From NCBI RefSeq assembly GCF_002968335.2, contig NZ_CP134398.1, forward strand, positions 434,001-498,000: 64,000 bases of DNA, in the 5' to 3' direction. This document shows, in pieces, positions 18,683 to 28,717 of the stretch. The translations under genes were made by a program, and so were the position numbers. Under the pieces are notes generated by a model. It was not told where the DNA came from. It saw only the letters and a list, made by a program, of their open reading frames with translations, and searched no databases. Source of the DNA: Mycobacterium sp. ITM-2016-00316 (GTDB lineage: Bacteria; Actinomycetota; Actinomycetes; Mycobacteriales; Mycobacteriaceae). Each line of letters starts with the position of its first letter. Position 1 is the stretch's first letter.

Positions 18683-20073
18683 TGCCGATCGTGCGGGTGG
18701 CCGTGCTGGCCGCCGGGGACGGCGCCGACGGCGCCGGGCGGCTCACCGAGATGGCGCTGCCCGCCGAACTGCCGCTGCGCGAGATCATCCCGGCTGTGCA
18801 GCGCACCGTGCTGCCGACCGCAGACGCTCCCGAGGGCGCACCGGCGCGGCTGAGCCTCGCCCCGATCGGCGGCGCACCGTTCAGCCTGGACGCGACATTG
18901 GATACCGTCGGCGTCGTCGACGGTGATCTGCTTGCGCTGCAGGCCATCCCGAACGGCCCGGCCGCCCCGCGCATCATCGAGGACATCGCCGATGCCGCCG
19001 TCATCTTCTCCGCCGCACGCGAACGGCCTTGGGGCCCGGCGCAGATCCAGCGCGCCGCCGCCGTCGCCGTGCTGGCCATGATCCTGCTGGGCACCGCGCT
19101 CGCGACGGCCGCCCGGGTCGTCACCGGGCACTCGGCCGGACTGTTCGCCGTGGCCGGTATCGCCGCGGTGACCGTGATCGCCTCGTTCGCCACCCGAGCC
19201 CGGTTCCCGGGCCTGGGCACTGCGCTGGCGGTCACCGCCCTGGCCCCGGTCGCCGCGGCCTTCGCACTCGCCGTCCCCGGCGATTTCGGTGCCGCGCAGG
19301 TGCTCTTGGCCGCCGCCGGTGTGGCCGCGTGGTCGGTGATCAGCATCGTCGTCTTCGAACGCGCCATCGCCACCTTCACCGCGTCGACGGTGCTCGGACT
19401 CGGCGTGCTGCTGTTCGCCGCACTGGCCACCATCTGGGACATGACCGATATCCGCACCGGATCCGGTCTCATCGTCTTCGCCCTGCTGGTGACCGTGCAG
19501 GCCGCACGGCTGTCGGCGCTGTGGGCGCGGTTGCCCGTCCCGACCATTCCGGCCCCGGGCGATCCGACCCCGTCGGCGCAGCCGCTGCGGGTCCTCGAAG
19601 ATCTGCCGCGCCGCATCCGCGTCACTGACGCGCACCAGACCGGATTCCTCGCCGCCGGTGTCCTGCTGTCGGTGGCCGGCTCGCTGATCCTCGTCGGCTC
19701 CGCGGGTGCCTCCCCGTGGGCCTGGGTGCTGGTGATCGCCGCTGCGCTGGGCACCACTCTGCGCGCCCGGGTGTGGGATTCGACCGCGTGCAAGGCGTGG
19801 CTGTTGAGCCAGTCCTTCCTGCTGCCCGCCGCGCTGCTGGTGACGTTCGCCCTCACCGAGCGTTACGCGGCGGCCTGGTGGGCGCTGGCGGCCCTGGTGG
19901 CTGTGACCGTCGTCTGGATCGTGGCCGCGCTGAACCCGCGGATCGCCTCCCCGGACACCTACTCGCTGCCCGCGCGCCGGCTGTTCGGCTTCGCCAGTTC
20001 CGCGGTCGACGCCTCGGTGATCCCGGTGGCCGCCTATCTGGTCGGCCTCTTCGAGTGGGTGCTGAACAGGTGA
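18664..20073 (+). CDS. eccD3: ESX-3 membrane channel component EccD3
   Basis: A 469-residue protein with an N-terminal ubiquitin-like domain (about 7-88, [17 protein letters not shown] onward). About eleven hydrophobic helices follow from residue 122 to the end. EccD dimers line the presumed membrane cavity of the type VII core. ATG 18664 is chosen because GGAAG lies 7 nt upstream and gives 469 residues, near M. tuberculosis EccD3. It overlaps espG3 by 19 nt. An in-frame ATG at 18682, sharing one base with the espG3 stop, is a good alternative. mycP3 overlaps the end as GTGA. Confidence 0.93.
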   Translation: MPDNTVMPIVRVAVLAAGDGADGAGRLTEMALPAELPLREIIPAVQRTVLPTADAPEGAPARLSLAPIGGAPFSLDATLDTVGVVDGDLLALQAIPNGPAAPRIIEDIADAAVIFSAARERPWGPAQIQRAAAVAVLAMILLGTALATAARVVTGHSAGLFAVAGIAAVTVIASFATRARFPGLGTALAVTALAPVAAAFALAVPGDFGAAQVLLAAAGVAAWSVISIVVFERAIATFTASTVLGLGVLLFAALATIWDMTDIRTGSGLIVFALLVTVQAARLSALWARLPVPTIPAPGDPTPSAQPLRVLEDLPRRIRVTDAHQTGFLAAGVLLSVAGSLILVGSAGASPWAWVLVIAAALGTTLRARVWDSTACKAWLLSQSFLLPAALLVTFALTERYAAAWWALAALVAVTVVWIVAALNPRIASPDTYSLPARRLFGFASSAVDASVIPVAAYLVGLFEWVLNR

Positions 20074-21458
20074 CAGCACAGCTGCTGCGCCGGGGAACCG
20101 CCACGCTGGCAGCGGTTCTGGCGGTCGCAGCCGTGGGCTGCCCGGCCGCGGGCGCGATCACCCCGCCCGAGGTGGACGCCGACACCGCGCCCCCGTCCGG
20201 TGCCGCCGGACCTGTGCAGACCATGACGCAGCGCGGGGCCTGCACGGTCACCGGGGTCATCCCGGGCACCGATCCCGGTGCCGTCAGCCCGAACCAGCTG
20301 ACGCTGGACCTCACGGAGGCCTGGCGGCACAGTCGCGGTGACGGCCAGACCGTCGCCGTGATCGACACGGGTGTGCAACCGGGGCCGCGGCTGCCCAACG
20401 TCGAGCCCGGCGGCGATTTCGTTGCCGGCACCGACGGACTGACCGACTGCGACGGACATGGGACCATGGTCGCCGGACTCATCGCCGGTCAGCCTGGTGC
20501 GGACGGCTTCTCCGGTGTCGCGCCGGGAGCGCAGCTGCTGGCCATCCGGCAGACCTCGGAGAAGTTCTCGCCGAATCAGCCGGGCCAGGACCCGGTGATC
20601 GTGGAGGCCAGCAACGATATCGCCACGCTGGCGCGGGCCGTGGTACGCGCCGCCGATCTCGGGGCCCGCATCATCAACATCTCGTCGGTGGCGTGCGTCC
20701 CGGCGAATACCTCGATCGATCAGAGCGCGCTCGGTGCCGCACTGCGCTATGCCGCCGTCGAGAAGGACGTGGTGATCATTGCCGCGGCCGGCAACACCGG
20801 TGGCGGTATCGCCGGCGGAACTGCTTGTGCGGCCAACCCGTTGACCGATCCGGCCCGGCCCGATGATCCGCGCAACTGGGCCGGGGTCACCTCGGTGTCG
20901 ACGCCGTCGTGGTGGCAGCCCTACGTGCTGTCGGTCGGGGCACTGAACCCGGGCGGCCAGCCCGCGCCGTTCAGCATGTCCGGGCCGTGGCTCGGCCTGG
21001 CAGCGCCCGGGGAGAACATCACCTCGGTGAGCAACAACCCCGACGGCGGACCGGCCAACGGACAGCCCAACGAGAAGGGTGAGCTGGCGCCGGTCAGCGG
21101 CACCAGCTATGCGGCGGCCTATGTGTCCGGCGTTGCGGCCCTGGTGCGCAGTCGTTTTCCCGAACTGAGCGCCGAACAGGTGGTACGCAGGCTCACCAGC
21201 ACCGCGCGCGGCGCGGACCGCTCACCGTCCTCGCTGGTGGGCGCGGGCACCATCGACCCGGTCGCCGCGCTGACCTGGGATGTGCCCGGGCCGGGCAGCC
21301 CGGCCGAGCCCACCAGACCCGTTGCGGCGCCGCCGGAACCGGCACAAGAGGACTCCACACCACGGACCGTCGCGTACATCGGCACCGGGGTGCTTGCATT
21401 GGCCGCCATCGTGACCGCCGCGATCGCCGTACACCGACGGAAGGACAAAGCCGCATGA
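20070..21458 (+). CDS. mycP3: ESX-3 mycosin protease MycP3
   Basis: A 462-residue subtilisin-like serine protease anchored in the membrane. It has a signal peptide (about 1-29, GCPAAGA), an N-terminal extension and a catalytic domain with Asp99 (AVIDTG), His130 (DGHGTMVAG) and Ser346 (SGTSYAAA). The oxyanion Asn is in AAAGNTGGG. A Pro-rich linker leads to a C-terminal transmembrane helix (about 433-455) ending RRKDKAA. Mycosins stabilise the ESX membrane complex and can cleave substrates. The GTG start overlaps the eccD3 stop by 4 nt. The longer upstream open frame lies within eccD3 and is not used. Confidence 0.95.
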   Translation: MTAQLLRRGTATLAAVLAVAAVGCPAAGAITPPEVDADTAPPSGAAGPVQTMTQRGACTVTGVIPGTDPGAVSPNQLTLDLTEAWRHSRGDGQTVAVIDTGVQPGPRLPNVEPGGDFVAGTDGLTDCDGHGTMVAGLIAGQPGADGFSGVAPGAQLLAIRQTSEKFSPNQPGQDPVIVEASNDIATLARAVVRAADLGARIINISSVACVPANTSIDQSALGAALRYAAVEKDVVIIAAAGNTGGGIAGGTACAANPLTDPARPDDPRNWAGVTSVSTPSWWQPYVLSVGALNPGGQPAPFSMSGPWLGLAAPGENITSVSNNPDGGPANGQPNEKGELAPVSGTSYAAAYVSGVAALVRSRFPELSAEQVVRRLTSTARGADRSPSSLVGAGTIDPVAALTWDVPGPGSPAEPTRPVAAPPEPAQEDSTPRTVAYIGTGVLALAAIVTAAIAVHRRKDKAA

Positions 21459-22354
21459 CGGCCCGACTCGCCCTGGCGCTGCTGTTCATCGTGCCCGCCG
21501 CGCTGGCATACCCGTACGAGACGCTGACCCAGCGCTGGATTCTCGGTGTCGCGGTCACCGTGGTGATCCTGCTGTTCGCTTGGTGGCGTGGAGATTTCGC
21601 GACCACCAAGCTGGCGCGGCGGTGGTCCATCTGGCGTGGTAACCATTCCGAGGGTGGTAGCGGCGACGATGCAGGCACCGCCACGGTGCTGCTACGTCTC
21701 GACGAACCGGCATCCGACGAGCTTCCGGTGGCGCTGATCGCCGGCTACACCGATCGGTACGGGTTGCGCTGTGACAAGGTGCGGATCACCAGCCGCGACC
21801 GGGCCGGGGAGCGTCGGACCTGGATCACCCTCACCCTCGATGCCGCGCAGAATCTGTCCGCGCTGCAGGCCCGTTCGGCGCGGATCCCGCTGCAGGACAC
21901 CGCCGACGTGGTCGGCCGGCGACTGGCCGACCACCTCCGTGAGAACGGCTGGACGGTTTCGGTCCTGGAGGTCGCCCCGCGTCCGGTCTCCGGCGAGGCC
22001 AAGGAGACCTGGCGTACCATCACCGACGGCACCGGATTCCTGACCGCCTACCGGATGCCGACGGCCTCGTTGCCGGAGGCGCTGGCCGCGGTCTGGGCGC
22101 ATCCTTCTGAGGAGATCTGGACCGCAGTGGAATTCGGTCCCGGCACGGTGGCCGCGGTCTGCGCGGTGCGCACCGCCGAGCGACCGGGATCTGGCGCGCC
22201 GATTCCCGGGCTGGGCACCCTCGGCGGCCGCCAGCGCGCGGTGCTCGACGCGCTGAACCCGCTGTCGGCACGGCGCATCGGCGACCATCAGCCCGCCGGC
22301 CCCGCGCTGGCCGAGGAACTCCGCTGGCCGATGGGCGCGGGCGTCAGAACATGA
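21455..22354 (+). CDS. eccE3: ESX-3 membrane component EccE3
   Basis: A 299-residue protein with two N-terminal transmembrane helices (about 3-19 and 28-45) and a soluble domain. This is the standard EccE form, placed on the outside of the core complex. It is the last gene of ESX-3; its ATG overlaps the mycP3 stop (ATGA). It is about 30 residues shorter than M. tuberculosis EccE3. Its last 11 nt overlap the end of the convergent alpha/beta hydrolase gene, leaving no room for a separate terminator. Confidence 0.93.
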   Translation: MTARLALALLFIVPAALAYPYETLTQRWILGVAVTVVILLFAWWRGDFATTKLARRWSIWRGNHSEGGSGDDAGTATVLLRLDEPASDELPVALIAGYTDRYGLRCDKVRITSRDRAGERRTWITLTLDAAQNLSALQARSARIPLQDTADVVGRRLADHLRENGWTVSVLEVAPRPVSGEAKETWRTITDGTGFLTAYRMPTASLPEALAAVWAHPSEEIWTAVEFGPGTVAAVCAVRTAERPGSGAPIPGLGTLGGRQRAVLDALNPLSARRIGDHQPAGPALAEELRWPMGAGVRT

Positions 22355-23540
22355 ACGGCCGCAGGAAGCGCGTCATCCGCCGCAGATAGTCCGGCTGGCT
22401 GACGTGCAGCACATGGTTGCCCGGGAACCAGTGGAACGCGCACCGATCCCAATGCCGCCACAGGATCTCGGCCTGCTGCGGCGGCGCCAGCTTGTCACCG
22501 AGCCCGGCGATGATCAGCCGACGGTCCTTGGGCACCAGCGCCGGGTAGTTCAGCGGTGAGTGGAACAGTGTCGCCGCGTCGGACTTGGCCTTGTCGACGC
22601 CGGTCAGCCGATTCCCCAGCCGCACCAGCATATTGGCCGGGAACCAGTCGTCGAACGCCGCTTCCGGCGTCACCACCGGCACGTTCGGGATGACGGCCTG
22701 GATCCGGTCGTCGACCCCGGCGATCAGCGCGGCGGTGTAGCCGCCCAGCGACATCCCGGTCAGCGCGATGCGATCCACCCCGGTGGACTCAAGATAGTCG
22801 ACCACCGAACGGAAGTCGTGCACCGCCTGGGCCATCGCCTCGGCGAACCCGGTCATCCCATCGGCGAAGTAGCCGTACCCGCTGTACGGCGAGTTCGCCT
22901 CGGCACGCCTGCCGTGGAACGGCAGGGTGTAGAGCAGCACGTCGTAGCCGGACTTGAAGAACCACGGCAGCGAGAAGAACAACCCGTTGAATAGGTACGC
23001 CGACCCCATGAAACCGTGGATCAGGCACAGCGTCGGACGCGGACCGTCCCCGTGCACCCAGTGCTGGGCGTGCACGACGTTGTTGCGGGCGTAGGCGCCG
23101 CGTTGTGCGCGCAGCGCGGGATTGACGGCCTGGAAGCTGCTGGCGAACTCGATGTTGTACACCGATCCGTGCGCGATCCAGGACGCCACCGCGTTGGCGG
23201 GCCGTGTCGAGACCCGTGGCGGGGCGGTCGGTGCGGGGAACGACAGCAACGGATCATGCTGAGCGGCAACGTCGATGTAGAAATCGAGTGCGGCGTCCGC
23301 ATCGTGCACCCGGTTCGGGCGCAGTGCGGCACCGGCGAGCCGCGGCAGCATCGCCGCGCCGACGATACTGGCGACGGCGGTGCGCAGGCCCAGATCGGCG
23401 ACGGCCGAGGCGTCCACCACCATCCGCTGTGCCACCGTGAGATCGCGGCGTCGCGGCAGGCCCCGCGCGGTGGCGTCGGCGCCGGGAACGTCGGGAACCG
23501 GGATCGGGGGATCGACGGGTGCAGAATCGGTTTCGGTCAC
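22344..23540 (-). CDS. Alpha/beta hydrolase (Rv0293c-like)
   Basis: A 398-residue protein with an alpha/beta hydrolase domain from about 150. The oxyanion region is LIHGFMGS (173-180) and the nucleophile elbow is TGMSLGGYTA (Ser264). A His in FPGNHVLHVS near the end is the likely catalytic base. The N-terminal 150 residues are extra and hydrophobic in part. In M. tuberculosis, Rv0293c has nearly the same length and directly follows eccE3, as here. The start is GTG/ATG-type at 23540 with AAGGG upstream. The substrate is unknown; an ester or acyl chain is likely. Confidence 0.8.
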   Translation of the reverse strand: MTETDSAPVDPPIPVPDVPGADATARGLPRRRDLTVAQRMVVDASAVADLGLRTAVASIVGAAMLPRLAGAALRPNRVHDADAALDFYIDVAAQHDPLLSFPAPTAPPRVSTRPANAVASWIAHGSVYNIEFASSFQAVNPALRAQRGAYARNNVVHAQHWVHGDGPRPTLCLIHGFMGSAYLFNGLFFSLPWFFKSGYDVLLYTLPFHGRRAEANSPYSGYGYFADGMTGFAEAMAQAVHDFRSVVDYLESTGVDRIALTGMSLGGYTAALIAGVDDRIQAVIPNVPVVTPEAAFDDWFPANMLVRLGNRLTGVDKAKSDAATLFHSPLNYPALVPKDRRLIIAGLGDKLAPPQQAEILWRHWDRCAFHWFPGNHVLHVSQPDYLRRMTRFLRPFMF

Positions 23541-23599
23541 GCGGTAACCCTTCTCACTACGGCCCGCCGATGGTAGCCCGGCTGATCGACACGTGTCAG

Positions 23600-24487
23600 T
23601 CAGTCAGCTATCTGTAAACCGAACAGTGTGGCCGCATTACGGTGGAACACCCCGCGCAGCCAGTCGTCGTCGACTCCCGGCAGCTCGGTGAGCACCGTCA
23701 TCGCGTGGGTGTAGCGGTACGGGATGTTCGGGAAATCGCTGCCGAACAGGATGCGGTCGCCCAGCCCACGCAGCCTCGGGTAGGCGCCGGCCGGGAACGG
23801 CATGGTCTCCTCGGCGAAGTCGGTGAAGGCCATCGTGGTGTCCAGATGGACGCCGGCGTGGCGCTCGCAGATGTCCAGGAAAGGTTCGTACTCCGGCATG
23901 CCCATGTGCGCGACGATCAGCCGGAGCCGCGGATGGCGGGCCAGCACGGCCTCGATCGGGCCGGGACCGGTGAACGTGCCGGGTGCGGGGCCCGAGCCGC
24001 AGTGGATGACGACCGGTGTGCCGGTGTCGGCGAGCAGGCCCCACACGTCGTCGAGCAGGGGGTCGGTCGGGTCATAGGCGCCGACCTGGATATGGGCCTT
24101 GAAGACCCGTGCACCTGACTCGACGGCCTCGGCGACATAGCGGGCGGCGCCGGGTTCGGGATAGAAGGTCGCCGTCGACAGACAATCCGGGGTCGCAGCG
24201 GCGAACTGCGCCGCCCACTGGTTGAGCCAGACCGCCATCTGCGGTTTGTGTGGATACACCAGCGACGTGAACGCCTGCACACCGAACGCCCGCAGGGTGC
24301 GCAGCCGATCGTTTTCGTCGGCGCGATAGGTGATCGGCCATTCCCGACCCACCAGTGGCCCGGCGCTGTCGAAATACAGCCAGACCTTGTCCATCACGTT
24401 CTTCGGCATGAAGTGGGTGTGTACGTCGATGATCCCGGATAACCCCAGGGACTCCCAGATGCGCCGAACCGTTGTTGCCTCATCCAT
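23600..24487 (-). CDS. Amidohydrolase family (TIM-barrel metal-dependent hydrolase)
   Basis: A 295-residue member of the amidohydrolase-2 family, which covers decarboxylases and lactone or amide hydrolases. The first metal site is DVHTHFMP. Further ligands are in KAHIQVG, VIHCG and VAHMGMPEY, and the conserved late Asp is in FGSDFPN. ATG 24487 is preferred (20 bp from the divergent tam start); the open frame continues to 24523 into tam. M. tuberculosis has no gene at this place between Rv0293c and tam as I recall, so it may be an insertion in this lineage. The substrate is unknown. Confidence 0.75.
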   Translation of the reverse strand: MDEATTVRRIWESLGLSGIIDVHTHFMPKNVMDKVWLYFDSAGPLVGREWPITYRADENDRLRTLRAFGVQAFTSLVYPHKPQMAVWLNQWAAQFAAATPDCLSTATFYPEPGAARYVAEAVESGARVFKAHIQVGAYDPTDPLLDDVWGLLADTGTPVVIHCGSGPAPGTFTGPGPIEAVLARHPRLRLIVAHMGMPEYEPFLDICERHAGVHLDTTMAFTDFAEETMPFPAGAYPRLRGLGDRILFGSDFPNIPYRYTHAMTVLTELPGVDDDWLRGVFHRNAATLFGLQIAD

Positions 24488-24506
24488 CACCGTCGATGAT
24501 GACAGT

Positions 24507-25271
24507 ATGTGGAATCCCGACACCTACCTGGCCTTCGCCGACCACCGGGGCCGCCCGTTCTTCGATCTGGTGAACCGGGTGGCGGCCAGGCAGCCCCGCC
24601 GGGTGGCCGATCTGGGCTGCGGACCCGGCAACCTGACCGAGACGCTGAGCGGGCGTTGGCCCGGCGCCGTGGTGCAGGGCTGGGATTCCTCTCCGGAGAT
24701 GGTCGCCGCGGCCACCGGGCGCGGTCTGGATGTGCGCCTCGGTGGGATCGCCGAGTGGTCACCGGAGCCCGATACCGACGTCGTCATCTCCAACGCGGCG
24801 CTGCAGTGGGTGCCCGAACACCGTGAGCTGGTGGTGCGCTGGGCCGGGCAATTGGCGCCCGGCTCATGGATCGCGTTCCAGGTGCCGGGAAACTTCGACG
24901 CGCCCTCGCACGTCGCGGTGCGCGCGGTGGCCCGCCGTGAACCGTTCGCTCAAGCGCTGCGCGAGATGCCGTGGCGGGACGCCGATGTGGTCGGCACTCC
25001 TTCGGAGTACGCCGGATTGTTGACCGATGCCGGCTGCGCCGTGGATGCCTGGGAAACCACCTATGTGCACGAGTTGCAGGGCGAGACGCCGGTTCTGGAC
25101 TGGATCACCGGCACCGCACTGACCCAGGTGAAGGAACGGCTGACCGAGCAGGCCTGGCAGCAGTACCGGCAGGCGATCATCCCGGAACTTGCGCAGGCCT
25201 ACCCGGTGCGTGCCGACGGGCGCACCTTCTTCCCGTTTCGGCGCATCTTCGTGGTCGCCCGGGTTCGGTGA
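24507..25271 (+). CDS. tam: Trans-aconitate 2-methyltransferase
   Basis: A 254-residue SAM-dependent methyltransferase. Motif I is [15 protein letters not shown] (about 31-45), followed by [12 protein letters not shown] and [12 protein letters not shown], the pattern of Tam enzymes. Tam methylates trans-aconitate, which forms by side reaction from the citric-acid-cycle intermediate cis-aconitate and inhibits aconitase. The C-terminal half with [20 protein letters not shown] is family-specific. The start at ATG 24507 follows from the homologous [18 protein letters not shown] beginning. The neighbourhood matches Rv0293c-Rv0294. Confidence 0.9.
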   Translation: MWNPDTYLAFADHRGRPFFDLVNRVAARQPRRVADLGCGPGNLTETLSGRWPGAVVQGWDSSPEMVAAATGRGLDVRLGGIAEWSPEPDTDVVISNAALQWVPEHRELVVRWAGQLAPGSWIAFQVPGNFDAPSHVAVRAVARREPFAQALREMPWRDADVVGTPSEYAGLLTDAGCAVDAWETTYVHELQGETPVLDWITGTALTQVKERLTEQAWQQYRQAIIPELAQAYPVRADGRTFFPFRRIFVVARVR

Positions 25272-25275
25272 CACG

Positions 25276-25992
25276 TCACTTCCAGGCGAACACCGGCTGC
25301 TCGAGTTCGTCGACGGGCTCGCCGTTGCCCTCCAGCCCGAGCCAGCGCAACTGCAGCAACACCGCGCCCGTCGGCGCGTGGATGAGGTCATTTCCCAACG
25401 GGATCTGCACCACCGGCCGCGGGCTCTCCGGGATGGTGATGAAGCGCGGGGAATCCTCGCGCTGCAACTGGTGCAGCCCGACCCGATAGACGGCGACCAC
25501 CTCATCGGGGGATGGCTGCAGGTCCAGGCGGCCGCCGCCCCACAGCACCACCGGTGTGATGACGTAGCCGGAGCGGGTGGGGTAGTCGTCGAGCAGGCCC
25601 AGCACCGAGCTGCCCGGCAGATCGATGCCGACCTCTTCGTGCAGTTCGCGCAGCGCGGCATCGACGGAGGACTCGCCGGGATCGAGACGCCCGCCCGGCA
25701 GCGCCCACTGTGCGGCGTGCGAGTTCAGCCGGGATGCCCTGCGGCACAACAGGAAAGCTGCGCCACCGGAGACGTCGACCATCCGGCCGTCCAGGGCGTC
25801 GGGCATGGGCCGCCCGGCGATCCAGTCCTCGACCGGCGCCGGATCCACCCGGTCCTCGCCGAGGTGGGAGTCCACCAGTGTCACCGCGACGGCGGCGCGC
25901 CGCTTGGTGGTGTCGGTGAACGTGCGGCGGTCATGTCCGGTGAGGTTGGCCCGGATCCTTTCCCGCAGGCGTTCGTCGTAGCTGATGGTCAC
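25276..25992 (-). CDS. NUDIX hydrolase
   Basis: A 238-residue protein with a complete Nudix box: G101-x5-E107-x7-R115-E116-L117-x-E119-E120-x-G122-I123. Such enzymes cleave nucleoside diphosphates linked to another group; CoA, NAD or sugar nucleotides are possible. The 'RLNSHAAQWALPGGRLDPGE' lead-in resembles CoA pyrophosphatases, but the UPF0035 motif is not clear. The GTG start at 25992 overlaps the stop of the upstream gene (GTGA), so the two form an operon. The open frame to 26217 overlaps that gene and is rejected. Confidence 0.82.
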   Translation of the reverse strand: MTISYDERLRERIRANLTGHDRRTFTDTTKRRAAVAVTLVDSHLGEDRVDPAPVEDWIAGRPMPDALDGRMVDVSGGAAFLLCRRASRLNSHAAQWALPGGRLDPGESSVDAALRELHEEVGIDLPGSSVLGLLDDYPTRSGYVITPVVLWGGGRLDLQPSPDEVVAVYRVGLHQLQREDSPRFITIPESPRPVVQIPLGNDLIHAPTGAVLLQLRWLGLEGNGEPVDELEQPVFAWK

Positions 25993-26471
25993 GGGTGGTA
26001 CGGCACCCCGACGGCGCGGAAGATGAACTCCGGCGGCACGTCGTAGGCCAGCGACCGGCGCGGCAGGCGGGCCAGCACATCGTCGCTCAACGGGTCTTTG
26101 TAGTGCAGGGAAAGCTGGCCCGAGCACCGCGGGTCGACCTGGGCGACATCGAGGTTGATGACCAGGCCGGCCGAGGAGATGTCGGCGATCACCGGACCCG
26201 ATTGCGGTGCGTCCCATCGCAGGTCGATGGCGCGTCCGGCGAGCTTGGGCACGGTGGACAGCGTGCCGAGAACACGCTGGGAGGTGAACACCAGCGATCC
26301 GGAGAAGCTGGTGACGCTGCCGACGGAGCGCTTTCCGGGCACCTTGCCGGTGAAGCGCCTGGTGACCGGCACGTACTCGGCGAAGTGGATGACACCCTCG
26401 GCCTCGACGGCCGCGCGCAGCTCGCTGGGTAGTTTGCCGATGCGCAGCAGTTTGCGCAGGAACACCGCCAT
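25989..26471 (-). CDS. Conserved hypothetical protein (Rv0307c-like)
   Basis: A 160-residue protein starting MAVFLRKLLRIGKLPSELRA. It contains GVIHFAEYVPVTRRFTGKVP and SLVFTSQRVLGTLS, the feel of a PH-like or bPH domain, but no catalytic motif. There is no signal peptide or membrane helix. ATG 26471 is chosen because it gives 160 residues, the length remembered for Rv0307c, which also lies next to a PAP2 gene. The open frame to 26561 overlaps the ribosome-binding site of the divergent PAP2 gene. It is translationally coupled to the Nudix gene. Function unknown. Confidence 0.65.
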   Translation of the reverse strand: MAVFLRKLLRIGKLPSELRAAVEAEGVIHFAEYVPVTRRFTGKVPGKRSVGSVTSFSGSLVFTSQRVLGTLSTVPKLAGRAIDLRWDAPQSGPVIADISSAGLVINLDVAQVDPRCSGQLSLHYKDPLSDDVLARLPRRSLAYDVPPEFIFRAVGVPYHP

Positions 26472-26554
26472 GTTCCGCACGATACCGGCAACCGTGCGGG
26501 CCGGTGGGACACCTATGCTCGGCCGCAGGCCGTTCACCGTCGTAGGGAGCACCG

Positions 26555-27244
26555 TTGCCATCCAGAATTTCGCTGCGTCACCCGGCCCTGCTGGCCAGTG
26601 CCATAACGGCCGCCGCGGTATTCCTGTTCGCCCTGGTCGGGGTGCTCGCGCGGTGGCAGTGGATGGAGAACGCCGACTGGGCGGTGCTGGATCCGCTGTA
26701 CCGCTTCGGTGTCGCGCATCCGGGGTGGGTGACCGCGTGGGACGTGCTGTGCACGGTGTTCCACCCGACGGTCTTCCGGCTCGTCGCCCTGATCTGGATC
26801 GTGTACCTGCTGATGGGACGTCGCCCGGACAGATACCAGGTGGTGCTGTACCTGGCGTCGACGGTCGAGTTCTCTGCGCTGGTCGTGATGTTCACGAAAG
26901 CCGTTGTGTCACGGGAACGCCCGGCCACCGCGCTGGTGGCCGAGCATTCCTTGGCCTTTCCGTCAGGCCACGCCCTCGGCACTGCGGTGGCGGTGACGGC
27001 GATGCTGTTCGCCGCGTCACCGTGGCTGCGCGGCCGATGGCGCACCGTATCCATCGTGATCGGTGTGGCGATCGTCCTCGCGGTCGGCGCCGGACGGGTG
27101 GTGCTCAATGTGCATCACCCCTCCGATGTCCTGGCCGGCTGGGCGCTGGGCTACCTGTGGGCGCTGGTGTGCCTGCCGGTACTCACCAACCGGCGGCTCA
27201 GGGCAGCGGACGAAACACCGGCAGCGACCGATACCGGTTCTTGA
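26555..27244 (+). CDS. PAP2 family lipid phosphatase, integral membrane (Rv0308-like)
   Basis: A 229-residue membrane protein with about six hydrophobic helices and the full phosphatase signature: K115-x6-R122-P123, PSGH (136-139) and R181-x5-H187-x3-D191. PAP2 enzymes dephosphorylate lipid phosphates such as phosphatidic acid or polyprenyl pyrophosphate, usually on the outer face of the membrane. The start is TTG 26555, with GTAGGGAG 7 nt upstream; no ATG is near. The last 47 bp overlap the 3' end of the convergent PAP2-DGK gene. Order matches Rv0308. Confidence 0.85.
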   Translation: MPSRISLRHPALLASAITAAAVFLFALVGVLARWQWMENADWAVLDPLYRFGVAHPGWVTAWDVLCTVFHPTVFRLVALIWIVYLLMGRRPDRYQVVLYLASTVEFSALVVMFTKAVVSRERPATALVAEHSLAFPSGHALGTAVAVTAMLFAASPWLRGRWRTVSIVIGVAIVLAVGAGRVVLNVHHPSDVLAGWALGYLWALVCLPVLTNRRLRAADETPAATDTGS

Positions 27245-28640
27245 AAGTCGCTTCCTGGCAGACGATTTCCACCTCGCCGTCGTGGGCGATCGGGGTGGGC
27301 CCGTCCACCGCGGTGAAGCTGAACTCGGGTACCCGCAGTTCGTGGTAGAGCGGACTGTGCACGAGTCTGCCCGTCGCCAGCGCGGTGAGGATACGCACCG
27401 TGGCGAATTTGCGGCCCGTCTCCAGGATCCGGACGTCGATCAGGCCGTCATCCATCCGGACCCGGCGCGACGGGGCGAAACCCGATGGCGAGTACAGCGA
27501 ATTACCCAGGAAGAACAGCGATGTCTGCACGGTCTTGTTGTCGTACCGGATGCGTACCGTGGCATCGCTGCTCAGGGTGCGGTACAGCGCGTAAGCGCCG
27601 GCCAGGGGTTTGCCCATCTTGTGTTCGAGCTTTTCCCGGATGCGGACGAACTTCGGGTAGGCGCCGATGCTCGCGGTGTTGACCACGGTGTCGGTGTCGT
27701 TGAACTGGATGGTGTCGGCGTAGGCGGCAGATCCGCTGCGCAGCGCCTCCACGGTGGCGGCCACGGTGTCGCAGCCGATGTCCTTGGCGAAGTGGTTGAA
27801 CGTGCCGCCGGGGAACACCGCCAGCGGAACCCCGGCCTCCAGCGCGATACCGGCCGCGCAGGACACGGTGCCGTCACCGCCGCCGACGGCCAGCACCTCG
27901 GCCCGATCGGCGGCCTCCCGCAGTTTCTCTTCGATGTCCTCGTCATCGCCGACCTCGATGATCTCGACCCGGGGCAGTGCCTCGCGGACCTCGTCGATGA
28001 TGCGGCCGCCGGTGCCGCTGCCGGAGTTCGGATTGACCACGAGGATCACGCCCTCGCCCTCGGGTCGGGGCTTGGTGTCGTGGCGGTGCGGTTCGCCGGA
28101 GGTGATCGGGGGATCGACGATGGTGGGTACGACGCCGGCCCCGGCCAGCGCGATGGCCGCGCCGATTCCGAATCCGGCCAGCACATCGCCGGGATAGTGC
28201 GCGCCGGTGGCGACCCGGGACAGGCCGACCAGTCCGGCCAGCGCACCGAGGCCGACACCCAGGGTGCGGTTCTCCAGGCCGACGCCGACGGCGAAGGCGG
28301 CCGCGCTGGCCGAATGCCCCGACGGCAGCGAATTGGACGTCGGCATCCGCCGCGACCGCCGCACGAAGGGCACCGTCGCGAAGTCCGGCCGGTCCCTCTT
28401 CCAGATGCGCTTGGCGCCCTGGTTGGTCACCAGGCTGGTCACCGACAGCGTGAGCAGCCCGCGCGCCGCGCCGCGCCGCATCGACGGGCTGCCCGCCGCG
28501 AGCAGCCCGGCACCGATCGCGAACCACAGCTTGGAGTGGTCGGCGGCCGCGGTGAGGCGCGGCATCACGGTGTCGAGCACCTTGCTGTCGGATTCTGCAA
28601 CGGCCAGGAAAACCCGCCGGTCGACCGTTCCAAGTCCCAT
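27198..28640 (-). CDS. Bifunctional PAP2 phosphatase / diacylglycerol kinase-like protein
   Basis: A 480-residue fusion. Residues about 1-185 form a PAP2 domain with KRIWKRDRP, PSGHS (106-110) and SRVATGAHYPGD. Residues about 195-480 form a lipid (diacylglycerol or sphingosine) kinase catalytic domain with VNPNSGSG (202-209) and GGGDGT (253-258). The fusion pairs a lipid-phosphate phosphatase with the kinase that would remake the phosphate. In mycobacteria such proteins are thought to act in phospholipid or mannolipid turnover. The start is ATG 28640. The open frame to 28796 is Arg-rich junk overlapping the next gene. It overlaps a second PAP2 gene tail to tail. Confidence 0.85.
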   Translation of the reverse strand: MGLGTVDRRVFLAVAESDSKVLDTVMPRLTAAADHSKLWFAIGAGLLAAGSPSMRRGAARGLLTLSVTSLVTNQGAKRIWKRDRPDFATVPFVRRSRRMPTSNSLPSGHSASAAAFAVGVGLENRTLGVGLGALAGLVGLSRVATGAHYPGDVLAGFGIGAAIALAGAGVVPTIVDPPITSGEPHRHDTKPRPEGEGVILVVNPNSGSGTGGRIIDEVREALPRVEIIEVGDDEDIEEKLREAADRAEVLAVGGGDGTVSCAAGIALEAGVPLAVFPGGTFNHFAKDIGCDTVAATVEALRSGSAAYADTIQFNDTDTVVNTASIGAYPKFVRIREKLEHKMGKPLAGAYALYRTLSSDATVRIRYDNKTVQTSLFFLGNSLYSPSGFAPSRRVRMDDGLIDVRILETGRKFATVRILTALATGRLVHSPLYHELRVPEFSFTAVDGPTPIAHDGEVEIVCQEATFKNRYRSLPVFRPLP

Positions 28641-28717
28641 GGCTACAAAGTACGCACAAAGCACCGTGTCCAAACCTTGACTTGACCTGGGCCACCTGTG
28701 GTGCCGACGATGGGCGG

